64,000 nucleotides of DNA from Nostoc paludosum FACHB-159. GTDB taxonomy: Bacteria; Cyanobacteriota; Cyanobacteriia; Cyanobacteriales; Nostocaceae. Positions 42,324-51,669 of this stretch are shown here, piece by piece. The stretch lies in contig NZ_JACJTU010000016.1 in the NCBI RefSeq assembly GCF_014698835.1, forward strand, positions 62,001 through 126,000. Reading direction: 5' to 3'. Position 1 is the first letter of the stretch; each line of letters starts with the position of its first letter. The notes beneath the pieces are model-generated. The model was not told the DNA's origin, searched no databases, and saw nothing but the letters and a program-made list of their open reading frames with translations. The position numbers were made by a program, and so were the translations under genes.

Positions 42324-45300
42324 TTAATGCTTATCAGTGATGGAAATAAGTTTTTTCTTAAATCCACGCAACATGGTTAACACTGGCTTTGCCCAATTTC
42401 CACCCAGCAAATCGTGGAGTAGGACATAAAAACAGGGGATGATAAACAACGTTAGCATTGTTGCGATCGCCATCCCGAAGAAAACTACAATCCCTAAAGG
42501 CTGCAAAAACTCAGAACCTTCGCCAATACCTAATGCCAAGGGAAACAGTCCCAAAATGGTAGTGACTGTAGTCATCATAATTGGGCGCAAGCGTTGAGGA
42601 GCAGCTTTGATAATGGCGATTTGGCGAGTACAACCAACTTCTTCCCGAATTTGGTTTGCCAGTTCTACCATGAGAATCCCCGCGTTCACCACAATTCCCA
42701 CCAGCAACACCACACCAACAATTACAGTTGCACCAATGGCAGTTTGGGTAATGTAAAGTCCAAAAATTCCCCCAGCTAACGCCAGTGGTACGGTAAACAT
42801 AATTACCAATGGGTCAATCAGCGAATTGTATTGCACCGCCATCACTACAAAGATTAAGAACGTCGCCAACGCTCCCAAAGTTTTTAAAGCATCCTGAAGT
42901 TGCTGATTGGTTTCTTGAGCAGAACTAGGGACAATTGAGACGCCATCAGGTAAGTCTACGTCCCGAAGTATTTCATTGACTTCTGCTATGGCTTCACCTA
43001 GACTAGCTCCCTCGCTGAGATTACCTGCCACAATAAAAGCTTGGCGCTGATTAATCCGTTGCACCTCACCAGGCGCTTGACCTTCTTGAATGTTGGCAAC
43101 GTCTGAAAGGCGGATTAGTTGATTATTTTCTGTAAATAGCGGTAATTGCTCTAGCTGTGAAGGACGCTCAATAGCTTCTTTATTCAGCTGCACCCGCACA
43201 TCAACTAAACGATTACCACGTTGAATTTGCGTGGGAACTGAACCTTCAATTGCTGTCTGGACTGTTGCACCAATTTCTTGAGCGCTCAATCCTAAAGCCG
43301 AAACCCGTTCCCAGTCTGGGCGAATTTGGATTTCCGGTTGTCGGGGGTCGGCATCTGGTCTGAATGTCGCTAATTTTGCCCTTTCCTGCAATGCCTCCAG
43401 CACTTGTGCGCCTGCTTGGGTTAAGCTCTCTTCATTCTCGCCTTGCAAAATCACGTCAATTTCTGAGCCTTGCACTGGAGAATTACTCAAGATTAAACCC
43501 CGCACTTGACCAGGATTGAGGCGCAGCAGAATTCCTGCCAAGTTGAGTTTGTTAAATTCCTGAGTTACTTTTTTGACGAAGGCTTCGACATCGGTGCCTG
43601 GTTTGAGATTGATGGTGCTGCTGGCACGTAAAGGATTTTCTGTAGTATTGCTGCCAAATAAATTACCACCGACAGTTGTGAAAGCAGACTCCGTTTCTGG
43701 TTGTTTGAGCAAAATATCATCGACAATTTGCATAACTTTCTCAGAAGTTGCTAAAGGTGTACCGGGAGGAAACTGCGCTCTCAAGTTAGCTTGTCCGGTA
43801 CTGATGCGGGGTAAAATTTCTTGGGGAATTTGACCAAACATCAAGAAGCTACTGCCACCTAAAATTAGTAAAGCAGCAGTTACTACTAGGAGCCGATGGC
43901 GTAAAACCTTGGTTAAAAAGTTACTGTATCCCCGCGTAGCATCTTCAAATCGATGATTAAACTGTCTAAGCAGCCAAAATTCACTGATGCGACTAGACCA
44001 GGAAATTCCCAAAAGTCGAGAAGACAGCATGGGCACTACTGTAATCGCAACGACCAGGGAAGCTGCCACTGCGAAGCTAATTGTCAGAATTAGTTCATTA
44101 AATAGCAGTGCAATAAAGCCGCCAATCAAGAGAAATGGTACTACAGAAACTAAGTTGGCGCCTGTGGCAGCAACTAAAGCAGATTCAACTTCTTGGGAAG
44201 CATTAATGGCAGTGTCAATAAAGAATTTTGAATTTCTCCTCTGTCCCTCTGCCTCCATTTCTTTCTGATTGGGAGTCATCCCTGCTTTTTCGGAGATGTT
44301 CTCTAGGATCACAACCGATGTGTCAATTGCTTGACCGACTCCTAATGTCAGACCTGCCAAACTAAACACATTCAAAGTTAAGCCAAAGATTTTCATCAAA
44401 GCGATCGCTGCCAGAGTACACAGCGGAATCGTCAAACTGATAATTAATGTTTGTCTAAACGATCCCAAAAATAATAACACTGCTGCTGCTGCTAGCAATG
44501 CCCCAGAAATCCCCGAAAAGATGACATCATTTAAAGAATTGCGGATGAAAACAGATTCATCTGTGGTAGGACTCAAGCTCATGTCTGCTGGAATTAAACC
44601 CGATTGCCGTAATTGTTCAATTCGCTGCTTAACAGCATTGACAACGGTAATTGTGTTGGCTTCAGGCTGCTTTTGGACTGAAACTTTCACAGCAGGTTGA
44701 CGATTGAGGTAAACAAATACTCGCTGTTCTTCTGTGTCGTCAATTACCTCCGCAAAATCTCGCAAGTAGACGCGGCGCGAAGGAGTAGGAGAAGCAGGGG
44801 AGGCAGGGGAGGCAGGGGAGGTAGGGGAGGAAACTTCTAAAGAGAGGTTTTCAATTTCACTAGCATTTTGGAAGCGTCCTACAGTCCGAGTCAATGGCTC
44901 GGAATTTTGCCCCAGAATCCGACCGCCAGAAGTGTCTTGGTTACGAGCTGTTAATTCATCTAATACATCATTTAAGCCCACACCCAAAGCTTGCAATCGG
45001 TTTAAGTCAACAAGCACTCTTACTTCTTCCTCAGCACCACCAGATACATCGATTGAGGCGACTCCCGGCACAACACTGAGTTCACGCGTTAACTCTTCAT
45101 CAGCAAATACGCGTAAATCTTTACCTGGCAACGAAGCAGATGTCAGTGCCAATTCATAAACCGGCAATTGGGAGGGATCGACTTTAAATAAGCGTGGCTC
45201 CTCGATCGTATCTGGTAGTTGTCCTCGACCTCGGTTAAAAGCAGCAGTCGCATCGTTTAGGGCTTGGTCAATATCGCCCCCTGGTTGGAAGTATAAATCG

Positions 45301-45605
45301 AGGCTCACTTGTCCTTCACGGGTGCGGGAAAAAACTTGCACTACATTCTCGGTTGCCCGTAAAGCTTCTTCTAAAGGTCTGGTGATTTCATCTACTGCTA
45401 CTTCTGGGGAAATACCGGGGGCTTCTAGCCGAACGCCAATTCGTGGATAGGTAATTGCGGGTAAGAGATCGACTTGGATAGTTGTGAGAAAAAATATCCC
45501 AATGACAATTACTGCCACGGTGAGCATGAATGTACCAATGTGTTGGCGGATAGCGATCGTACTCAGACTAAATCCGCTATTGCCATTATTATTTGCTTGT
45601 TGCAT
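42324..45605 (-). CDS. RND efflux transporter permease (HAE1/AcrB family)
   Basis: A 1093-residue RND pump: N-terminal helix, two large periplasmic loops and twelve spans. 'VDLLPAITYPRIGVRLEAPG' is the expected start of loop 1, and 'GLTLGVGQAIDTSVVILENI' is the helix 4 proton-relay region. Near residue 270 a Ser-Pro-Ala stretch (SPTSPASPASPASPT) is encoded by five 9-bp repeats (44785-44829) and is not part of the family core. The adaptor gene lies just upstream in the same operon. The outer membrane TolC-like partner is not here. Confidence 0.93.
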   Translation of the reverse strand: MQQANNNGNSGFSLSTIAIRQHIGTFMLTVAVIVIGIFFLTTIQVDLLPAITYPRIGVRLEAPGISPEVAVDEITRPLEEALRATENVVQVFSRTREGQVSLDLYFQPGGDIDQALNDATAAFNRGRGQLPDTIEEPRLFKVDPSQLPVYELALTSASLPGKDLRVFADEELTRELSVVPGVASIDVSGGAEEEVRVLVDLNRLQALGVGLNDVLDELTARNQDTSGGRILGQNSEPLTRTVGRFQNASEIENLSLEVSSPTSPASPASPASPTPSRRVYLRDFAEVIDDTEEQRVFVYLNRQPAVKVSVQKQPEANTITVVNAVKQRIEQLRQSGLIPADMSLSPTTDESVFIRNSLNDVIFSGISGALLAAAAVLLFLGSFRQTLIISLTIPLCTLAAIALMKIFGLTLNVFSLAGLTLGVGQAIDTSVVILENISEKAGMTPNQKEMEAEGQRRNSKFFIDTAINASQEVESALVAATGANLVSVVPFLLIGGFIALLFNELILTISFAVAASLVVAITVVPMLSSRLLGISWSSRISEFWLLRQFNHRFEDATRGYSNFLTKVLRHRLLVVTAALLILGGSSFLMFGQIPQEILPRISTGQANLRAQFPPGTPLATSEKVMQIVDDILLKQPETESAFTTVGGNLFGSNTTENPLRASSTINLKPGTDVEAFVKKVTQEFNKLNLAGILLRLNPGQVRGLILSNSPVQGSEIDVILQGENEESLTQAGAQVLEALQERAKLATFRPDADPRQPEIQIRPDWERVSALGLSAQEIGATVQTAIEGSVPTQIQRGNRLVDVRVQLNKEAIERPSQLEQLPLFTENNQLIRLSDVANIQEGQAPGEVQRINQRQAFIVAGNLSEGASLGEAIAEVNEILRDVDLPDGVSIVPSSAQETNQQLQDALKTLGALATFLIFVVMAVQYNSLIDPLVIMFTVPLALAGGIFGLYITQTAIGATVIVGVVLLVGIVVNAGILMVELANQIREEVGCTRQIAIIKAAPQRLRPIMMTTVTTILGLFPLALGIGEGSEFLQPLGIVVFFGMAIATMLTLFIIPCFYVLLHDLLGGNWAKPVLTMLRGFKKKLISITDKH
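44785..44829. repeat. 9-bp tandem repeat inside the RND permease gene
   Basis: Five 9-base units of the type GCAGGGGAG/GTAGGGGAG lie in frame and encode Ser-Pro-Ala/Thr on the minus strand. The same unit type occurs in frame in an unrelated gene at 50571-50597. Confidence 0.9.
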
Positions 45606-45687
45606 GATACTAAGTGCTAAGTCCTAAGTGCTGAGTAATGACTAGTAAGTACTTTTTTCATCGGTATGGTGGTTATTGCTCACCCTA

Positions 45688-47178
45688 CTATTGTTTTTCT
45701 GAAAGAATTGAGAGACTTACAGCATCACCTTCTTTTAACGGCTTACCACTACGAACAACATAGCGTTCCCCCGGTTGCAAGCCAGACAAAATCTCCACTT
45801 TGCCATCAGCTCTTTTCCCTAAGGTGACAGCACGCGCCGCTACTTTTGCTTTGCCTTGTGCATCAGTGACAACAAATAAGGTTCCAGTTTTGTTTTGTGT
45901 GTCTGCTCTATTGCTTTTCTGCTGAAGAGCTTGTTTTTGAATAGCTGTTTGCGGCACGACTACCCGTTGCGCTGTTTGGCTTTCAAAATTGACTCGCGCC
46001 AATAGTCCGCTGCCAATTTTCCCATCACTGTTGGGAATTACTACTTCTACAGGAATCAAACGAGCTGTAGCATCAGCAGCTGGAGAAATCCGTGTCAATC
46101 TACCAATTAATGTTTCACTGGGGAAAGCATCCAAGCGGACTTTTACAGATTGTCCAACCTGAATTTGTGCTAGTTCTAATTCGGAAACTTGGACGACTAC
46201 TTTCACACGGTTAAAGTCGCCAATTTTTAAAACTTCACTACCTGCTTGCAAAAGATTGCCTGGTTCTGTGACTTTTTCTGTAACTACGCCAGTAATGGGG
46301 GATGTGAGCCGAGCATAAGATCTGCGTTCTTTGGCTTCTGCAACCAAAGCCTGTTGGGCTAACACTCTGCCTTGAGCAGCGGCGACGGCTTGCTGTTCTG
46401 TACGGACTTGCTCTTGAGCCGCCCGCAATGCCTGGGCAGCTGTTTGTGCCTGGGTACGCGCTTGTTCGGCAGTTTGTTGAGCGATCGCTCCGGCTTGGAA
46501 TAGTTTCTGTTGCCTTTGCGAGTCTGCCTGAGCTTGCACTACTTCTAGCCTCGCGCGTTCCACGTCTGCACGGGCATTACTTACTTGGGTAGTTGCCCTG
46601 ACTACTTCTGATTTGAGGGCTGCAAGTTCGGCTTCCGCTTGCTTGAAAGCTGTTAGTAACAGGGCATCATCTAATTGCCCCACAGTCTGGCCTTGGTTAA
46701 CTGTATCCCCCACATCTAGGTTCAAAGCTAACAATCGTGCTTCAACCTGCGATCGCAGTGACACTATCCGAAAGGGTGTTGTGTTACCTGTATATTCTGG
46801 TTGTGTTTGCAGCGCCTCTGTTCGAGCGATCGCCATATCTACAGGTGTTGCACCACCACCCCTTGCCCGTCCACCAGGACTCTGAGATTGTGCCTCAGCT
46901 GATTCCTTAGGTAGCGCCCCGCAGCTGGCTGTTAGTAGGCCTATACCAACTAAACAGGGTATCAATAAACTCCTCAAAGAAGTGGAGGCAAAAAAATTTT
47001 CCCTTTCCCCACTTTTTGCCAGAAGTTTGTTTTTGACATCTGCGTTGGCACAGCCAGCCGCAGGCATCGCTACCTGAGTTTTCGCAACTGAATGTAACTT
47101 GATATTAATTAGCTGGGTATTGTTTACAGAATCTGTCATTTTCACCTGTTTGTGCGGCTTATTTATGTCCAAAATCAT
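45688..47178 (-). CDS. RND efflux periplasmic adaptor (HlyD/MFP family)
   Basis: A 496-residue membrane fusion protein. A hydrophobic segment with lipobox-like 'LTASC' near residue 85 suggests a lipoprotein anchor, so the first about 65 residues may be an unusual extension or the true start may be internal. Core parts: biotinyl-lipoyl half ('LLALNLDVGDTVNQGQTVGQ'), a long Ala/Gln/Glu coiled coil (about 185-270), 'SPITGVVTEKVTEPGNLLQAG', and the beta-barrel. It precedes the permease by 82 bp. Confidence 0.88.
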   Translation of the reverse strand: MILDINKPHKQVKMTDSVNNTQLINIKLHSVAKTQVAMPAAGCANADVKNKLLAKSGERENFFASTSLRSLLIPCLVGIGLLTASCGALPKESAEAQSQSPGGRARGGGATPVDMAIARTEALQTQPEYTGNTTPFRIVSLRSQVEARLLALNLDVGDTVNQGQTVGQLDDALLLTAFKQAEAELAALKSEVVRATTQVSNARADVERARLEVVQAQADSQRQQKLFQAGAIAQQTAEQARTQAQTAAQALRAAQEQVRTEQQAVAAAQGRVLAQQALVAEAKERRSYARLTSPITGVVTEKVTEPGNLLQAGSEVLKIGDFNRVKVVVQVSELELAQIQVGQSVKVRLDAFPSETLIGRLTRISPAADATARLIPVEVVIPNSDGKIGSGLLARVNFESQTAQRVVVPQTAIQKQALQQKSNRADTQNKTGTLFVVTDAQGKAKVAARAVTLGKRADGKVEILSGLQPGERYVVRSGKPLKEGDAVSLSILSEKQ

Positions 47179-47959
47179 CTAGTTTTCTCCTATGGGGGAG
47201 CCTTTGGGATTAAACAGCCGTGTTTTCCCAAGTAATTCTGAGAGATATTTTCAATAAAAAACGGCGAGAATGAATAAGCTCTCTAACAAAAAGTTTCTAA
47301 ATACAGAAACTCTCTGTTTTCCCATAAAAATCCCACAATTCTCACCACGCTACTTCTTATGCAGAGGTAGACAATCTTCTTGCAGCTAATCAATTATAAA
47401 CTTAGTATAAATAGTTTTCAGTTTTCTGTAATCTACCCATAGGAGAAAACTGGCTTTAACCGAAGATATGAAACTTTTTTCCCATGTTTAAATATGGGTG
47501 GTATTAAAAGATTTGTTTGTTTTTAAATCATAACTCTATTCAACTAAAAATACTAATATTTACCGTAGTTTGTCAACTGAATTCAAAAGATAAATATTTA
47601 TTAGTTGGGCATTGGGCATGGGAAAAGAGGAGGCAGAGGCATCAGGGTATAGAGATATCTACATCGATATTGGTCGAAGTAGTATTTTCAAGTTAGGAGG
47701 CAGAAGGCAGAATTTCTTTAATGCAAGAATTTTGCGGAAAGTCTGATCGACGATTTCCGACCATCAGAACTTTCCAAGAGGGAATGCGTGAATTTTGAAT
47801 TCATTTGTTTCCCTCATCTCCCGACTCCGATACGGTTATTGAGCTAGTTAACATAAATTTTTATAAAAATTTTTCAACCTTTCCCCCAGAAGGTTGACTA
47901 TTGTGTCATCATGGGGAATGAAATGAGAATTAATTCGGCGACAGTGTTTGTTCTTAGTA
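47179..47959. other. Intergenic region with a 16-bp inverted repeat pair
   Basis: AGTTTTCTCCTATGGG at 47181-47196 is repeated exactly in inverse at 47436-47451. The first copy carries the AGGAG ribosome binding site of the adaptor gene on the minus strand; the second would be an SD-like site on the plus strand but is followed only by a seven-codon frame (ATG at 47468). A hairpin CAACCTT/AAGGTTG lies at 47875-47896. STRR-like GGGCATTGG occurs near 47605. No gene seen. Confidence 0.6.
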
Positions 47960-47987
47960 TTGACAGGCTTTTTCCTTGTGGTATTAC
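47960..47987 (+). promoter_or_regulatory. Sigma-70-type promoter of rbp
   Basis: TTGACA at 47960-47965 and TATTAC at 47982-47987 with a 16-base spacer, about 57 bases before the rbp start. Predicted leader of about 50 bases. Confidence 0.55.
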
Positions 47988-48043
47988 AGACTTCTCTCCG
48001 AAATCTAAATCTCTGCATACTTTTATGATTTTGGAGATATTTC

Positions 48044-48352
48044 ATGTCAATTTACGTAGGTAACCTCTCTTATGAAGTTACACAAGAAGCTCTGAGTGCT
48101 GTTTTTGCAGAATATGGTTCTGTAAAGCGCGTTCAGTTGCCTACAGACCGTGAAACAGGTCGCTTACGCGGCTTTGGTTTTGTGGAAATGAGTTCAGATG
48201 CTGAAGAAGCAGCTGCCATTGAAGCTCTTGACGGTGCTGAATGGCTGGGTCGTGACTTGAAAGTTAATAAAGCCAAGCCCAGAGAAGATAGAGGTGGCTC
48301 CTTCGGTGGTGGTAACCGTGGCGGTGGTGGCTACAACCGTAACCGTTACTAA
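48044..48352 (+). CDS. rbp: RRM-type RNA-binding protein (Rbp)
   Basis: A 102-residue protein with one RNA recognition motif: RNP2 'IYVGNLSY' (3-10) and RNP1 'RGFGFVEM' (43-50), followed by a Gly/Arg/Asn-rich tail ('GGGNRGGGGYNRNRY'). Cyanobacterial Rbp proteins of this layout are cold-induced and bind mRNA, with roles in mRNA localisation. GGAG at 48031-48034 is the ribosome binding site. A strong terminator follows. Confidence 0.93.
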   Translation: MSIYVGNLSYEVTQEALSAVFAEYGSVKRVQLPTDRETGRLRGFGFVEMSSDAEEAAAIEALDGAEWLGRDLKVNKAKPREDRGGSFGGGNRGGGGYNRNRY

Positions 48353-48385
48353 ATTAATTAGACACCAGTAAATTAATTTACTCTG

Positions 48386-48419
48386 GAAAAAGCTCAGGCA
48401 GCAATGCTTGAGCTTTTTC
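48386..48419 (+). terminator. Rho-independent terminator of rbp
   Basis: Perfect 11-bp stem GAAAAAGCTCA/TGAGCTTTTTC with a 12-base loop, 34 bases after the rbp stop; the 3' arm includes a T5 run. Confidence 0.88.
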
Positions 48420-48597
48420 TATGGAAAACAAAGTCAGACAATTTTCGATGAAAGGATTTTGGATTTCGTATTAGGGCTAAGCCAAGCATTGAACCCGTAC
48501 ACAAAAAATTTTCCAGTCTCTTGCCTATTGCCTGTTCCCTGATATAACTCTTTTACCAAAGATGATATGACAAGTCTATTGCTCAATTAGAAATCTC

Positions 48598-49248
48598 GTG
48601 GCACGTCAAGCAAAAGGGAAAAAATCATTAAATACTAGGCAGGTTCGAGATGCTGAAGCAACTCAAGCTGTGATTTTAGCAGCAGCCCAAGAAGAGTTTG
48701 CCAAACATGGTCTAACCGCAGCCAGAACCGAAGCAATTGCCGCGAAAACAGGTGTGGCAAAGTCAATGATTTATTACTACTTTCAGGACAAAGAAGGATT
48801 ATATCAGGCTGTCTTAGAGCGATCGCACTCAGACCTTTTGCAAACTACTCAACAATTAGATTTAGACGATCTTTCTCCGGAAGTTGCCTTAGAGACATTT
48901 CTGGTAGCATTGCTCGATTGTGTATCGCGCAATCCCAATTTACCGTTGATTATGTTTCACGAAGCAGTGCAAAATCAAGGGCAATATTACAAACACAGTA
49001 GTTCTTTGAGTATTGACAAAATATTGGTGAAAATTTTAGAGCGAGGAGTCGCCACAGGTATCTTTCGCAAACTCGATCCCTTACAATCAGCGATTAATAT
49101 TATGGGAACTTGCTTGTTTTACTTTATTGGCATTGGAAATGCTCAGCATTATCCTCAAGACAAGAGACTTTTGAGTGCAGTAATGTTAGAACAGCACTCT
49201 CAAGAGGCGATCGCATTAATTTTAGCTGGTGTTCAAAATACTCAATAA
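48598..49248 (+). CDS. TetR/AcrR family transcriptional regulator
   Basis: A 216-residue regulator from a GTG start. The N-terminal HTH is clear: 'ILAAAQEEFAKHGLTAARTE', 'AIAAKTGVAKSMIYYYFQDKEGLYQAV'. The C-terminal ligand domain is family-typical in length. The nearest candidate target is the RND efflux operon at 42324-47178, about 1.4 kb away. No palindromic operator stands out before its own start. Confidence 0.92.
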   Translation: MARQAKGKKSLNTRQVRDAEATQAVILAAAQEEFAKHGLTAARTEAIAAKTGVAKSMIYYYFQDKEGLYQAVLERSHSDLLQTTQQLDLDDLSPEVALETFLVALLDCVSRNPNLPLIMFHEAVQNQGQYYKHSSSLSIDKILVKILERGVATGIFRKLDPLQSAINIMGTCLFYFIGIGNAQHYPQDKRLLSAVMLEQHSQEAIALILAGVQNTQ

Positions 49249-49251
49249 TTA

Positions 49252-49467
49252 TTAAGCAACTACTTGCCACCAACCAAAAGCAGGGCCGATAAAACGAATG
49301 GTTAGCCATGCTGCAACCATGAGACCAATACCTATCCAAGCACCGCGAGTAGTCCAAGCAACAAATAATTCCGCTTGGCTTTTTGTGATGGGAACCCAAG
49401 ACAAGACGCGACTTTCTTGACCGTATGCTTCCCCTAGTGCGGTTTTCCGACGTTTTGCTTCACCCAT
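49252..49467 (-). CDS. DUF2839 small membrane protein
   Basis: A 71-residue protein from the ATG at 49467 ('MGEAKRRKTALGEAYGQE'), the invariant start of DUF2839. One or two membrane segments follow (about 38-55). The family is conserved in cyanobacteria and algae; the function is unknown. It converges with the TetR gene, 3 bp apart. Confidence 0.85.
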   Translation of the reverse strand: MGEAKRRKTALGEAYGQESRVLSWVPITKSQAELFVAWTTRGAWIGIGLMVAAWLTIRFIGPAFGWWQVVA

Positions 49468-49564
49468 AATTAGCAATTGAAATCAACTTTGGCTCTAACT
49501 TTATCTTGCCAGGAATTGTGGTTATAGACAATTAATATTGGGCATGGGGATGAGGGAGATGAGG

Positions 49565-49688
49565 CAATACGGTTCGGATAAGCATTTTTCATCTCTGATG
49601 TGGGCTGGGAAAAGGGTAAGGGGAAAAGGGAAAAAGTTTGAAATTAACCTTTTCCCTTTTCCCTTTCCCCTTTAACCGAACCGTATTG
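49565..49688. mobile_element. 124-bp MITE-like element with 17-bp inverted ends
   Basis: Ends CAATACGGTTCGGATAA (49565-49581) and TTAACCGAACCGTATTG (49672-49688) match as inverted repeats with one mismatch. Inside, purine runs (AAAAGGGTAAGGGGAAAAGG) face pyrimidine runs (CCTTTTCCCTTTTCC), so the whole element folds into a long hairpin. The same ends bound the element at 20514-20872. Confidence 0.65.
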
Positions 49689-49759
49689 GGAGATGAGGGA
49701 GTCAGAAAGTGAGGGATAAGAATTAATAACCCATGCCCAATGCCCAATGCCCAATGCCC

Positions 49760-51325
49760 TTATGCAGAATTTTCCTCATCTGTATTAGAAAACAGACTGG
49801 GATCGAGATAGTTAATGCGTGCTAAAGGACTTAAGGCAGCGAGGATTTGGGCGCCGTAGCTGCGGTTAACTACACGACTATCAAGTAAAGCTACAATACC
49901 TTGACTTTCTCGCACTGGAGCGATCGCTCGTTGTAATTCATTCAAGGCGGTTGGTAATAAATATAAACGGAACCAATCTTGATGCGATCGCTTATAACGG
50001 GCTACCCTACCAGCTACTAGAGGATTTTCCAAAGATGGTAGCGGTAAAGTCGCAATAATTAACAGCTGGGGTGCAGGCAAGACTCGCTGATGTTCTCGCC
50101 AAAATTCCCAACCGCTCACCAAAATACCATTTTCATCTAAACAAGTTTTTTCTACCTGTACCCGCGAACCAAATTCTGAGGCCAAAATTGTCCCGACTTG
50201 GGACTTGAGTGGGACATCGCCCACCAAAATAACAGTCAATCCTGGTGCTGTAGCACTTAGACAAACCAGCGTGCGGACTTTGTGAATAAACGCCGCTTGA
50301 AATTCTGGTGTATTGGGTAGGGGTAATTTATAGGGTACATACAGTTGAATTGCTTCGGCTTGACTTTCAGAAGAAAATTTCAGGCAAGTTACATCTTCCA
50401 AACCCAAACGTTCGCGGAAAAGGGGAGCCTCTGTTTCTGGTTCTATAGCACTGCCAATTAAAACTACTGGTTGTCGCTGCCAAATGGGGGAAAGTATTTT
50501 CCCTAATTCCATTGGGGCGTAGTGTAAAGAAAATAAACCTTGGCGACGGGCAACAGTCGCCCAGAAGAGGGCAGGGGAAGCAGGGGAGGTAGGAGAGGAA
50601 AGATTTTCGTTGAGCAATTGAAATTCTTGCCAGAAATGTTTCCAATTATCTGGGAGATTACTGAGGTCTAAAGTAGAATAAAGACGGTTTAAAATGTCTA
50701 TTTCTAGTCCAGAGATGAGATAGCACTCATAGGGATTAGCAGGATGCTGAAAAAGTTCGTGTGTCAGTTGTATCCGTGCTTCGCGAATTGCTTCAGCTTG
50801 GTTTGGGCAAGCTAACATGAGTCGATCCCAATCATGGGGTTGAATTTCTTGGGTAAGCTGATGACGCACCCAATCTTCGAGATCGTCTACACCATCAATA
50901 ATTGTAGGAATACCTGGGGGAAAGCGATCGCCATCAGCCAACTGTCCTTTTAACCAAGCTTCTGGGGAGGTCAACAGTAGCCCTTGGAACTGGGCATCAG
51001 GCCATGCGTCACCTGTCCTAATCGGTTTGTTGGCTGGTAGCCACTGCTGTAGGCGGGGAATTTCCACCCGCAACAGAAGTTGTTGCACTGCTTCTTGAGC
51101 AACAATAATTACAGGGCCATGCCACATCAGGGCTGATGCTACGAAACTGGTACGATATCGTCCTTGATAGCCACAAACAGCCCCCACTTGAATGAGGGCG
51201 CTACGTTCAAGGCGCAAGGCGCGTGCTACCAACCGTGCCATCGTCAAATGATGGGGCCAGGAAGGGAACCCCGCCTGCGATCGCAAAAAGTTATGTAGTG
51301 ACAAATGAACTTCTGCCTCAATCAC
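49760..51325 (-). CDS. DinG/XPD-like helicase-derived protein with decayed motifs
   Basis: A 521-residue protein. The C-terminal third resembles DinG: 'LLIIATLPLPSLENPLVAGR', then 'LNELQRAIAPVRESQGIVAL' and 'LDSRVVNRSYGAQILAAL', placed like motifs V-VI and the end of DinG helicases. However motif I reads 'GAVCGYQGRYRTS', without the Walker A lysine, motif II reads 'IIDGVDDLE' instead of DEAH, and motif VI lacks its Q-x-x-G-R-x-x-R form. ATPase activity is therefore doubtful. A 'SSPTSPASPA' insert near 255 comes from 9-bp repeats. Family call moderate. Confidence 0.6.
   Translation of the reverse strand: MIEAEVHLSLHNFLRSQAGFPSWPHHLTMARLVARALRLERSALIQVGAVCGYQGRYRTSFVASALMWHGPVIIVAQEAVQQLLLRVEIPRLQQWLPANKPIRTGDAWPDAQFQGLLLTSPEAWLKGQLADGDRFPPGIPTIIDGVDDLEDWVRHQLTQEIQPHDWDRLMLACPNQAEAIREARIQLTHELFQHPANPYECYLISGLEIDILNRLYSTLDLSNLPDNWKHFWQEFQLLNENLSSPTSPASPALFWATVARRQGLFSLHYAPMELGKILSPIWQRQPVVLIGSAIEPETEAPLFRERLGLEDVTCLKFSSESQAEAIQLYVPYKLPLPNTPEFQAAFIHKVRTLVCLSATAPGLTVILVGDVPLKSQVGTILASEFGSRVQVEKTCLDENGILVSGWEFWREHQRVLPAPQLLIIATLPLPSLENPLVAGRVARYKRSHQDWFRLYLLPTALNELQRAIAPVRESQGIVALLDSRVVNRSYGAQILAALSPLARINYLDPSLFSNTDEENSA
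50571..50597. repeat. 9-bp tandem repeat inside the DinG-like gene
   Basis: Three 9-base units (GCAGGGGAA, GCAGGGGAG, GTAGGAGAG) in frame, encoding Ser-Pro-Thr/Ala on the minus strand. Same unit type as 44785-44829. Confidence 0.85.
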
Positions 51326-51608
51326 ACGCTTTTAATCCCATAACAAAGTGACTTTTACGAATAAAGCCCCATTTCTATTATGTTGTCCTTTGTCATTTAT
51401 CATTTGTCATTTGTCTTCTCTTACAAGGTTCAGGCAGTCCGGTGGCGGGGTTCCCCCGCTTAAAGGAACTGCCGTTGAGCCACTGCATTCCACGGTTCTT
51501 TGAGCTTGTTCGCCCTGAGCGTTACCGTAGGATAGCAACTGGCGTCTGAATATAAGGAAGCCTTAGCTTTTAACTTTGGGCTTTGTCATTTGTTCTTTGT
51601 CTAAAACT
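51326..51608. other. Intergenic region with nested hairpin
   Basis: Between 51433 and 51473 an outer arm GGCAGT/ACTGCC encloses an inner stem GCGGGG/CCCCGC. The remaining sequence up to 51540 looks like a dispersed Nostoc-type repeat. No frame of interest. Confidence 0.5.
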
Positions 51609-51664
51609 AATGACTAATGACTAATGACCAATGACCAATGACTAATGACCAATCACCAATTACC
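51609..51664. repeat. 7-bp STRR (AATGACT/AATGACC), eight copies
   Basis: Eight heptamers, the last two mutated to AATCACC and AATTACC, end only five bases before the ATG of the M48 protease gene. The array occupies the position of a ribosome binding site, and no purine-rich SD is seen. Confidence 0.9.
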
Positions 51665-51669
51665 TAATT

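Noticed and set aside
47848..48045. Minus-strand frame overlapping the rbp promoter
   Set aside because: Fully contained in the regulatory region of rbp and without start signal.
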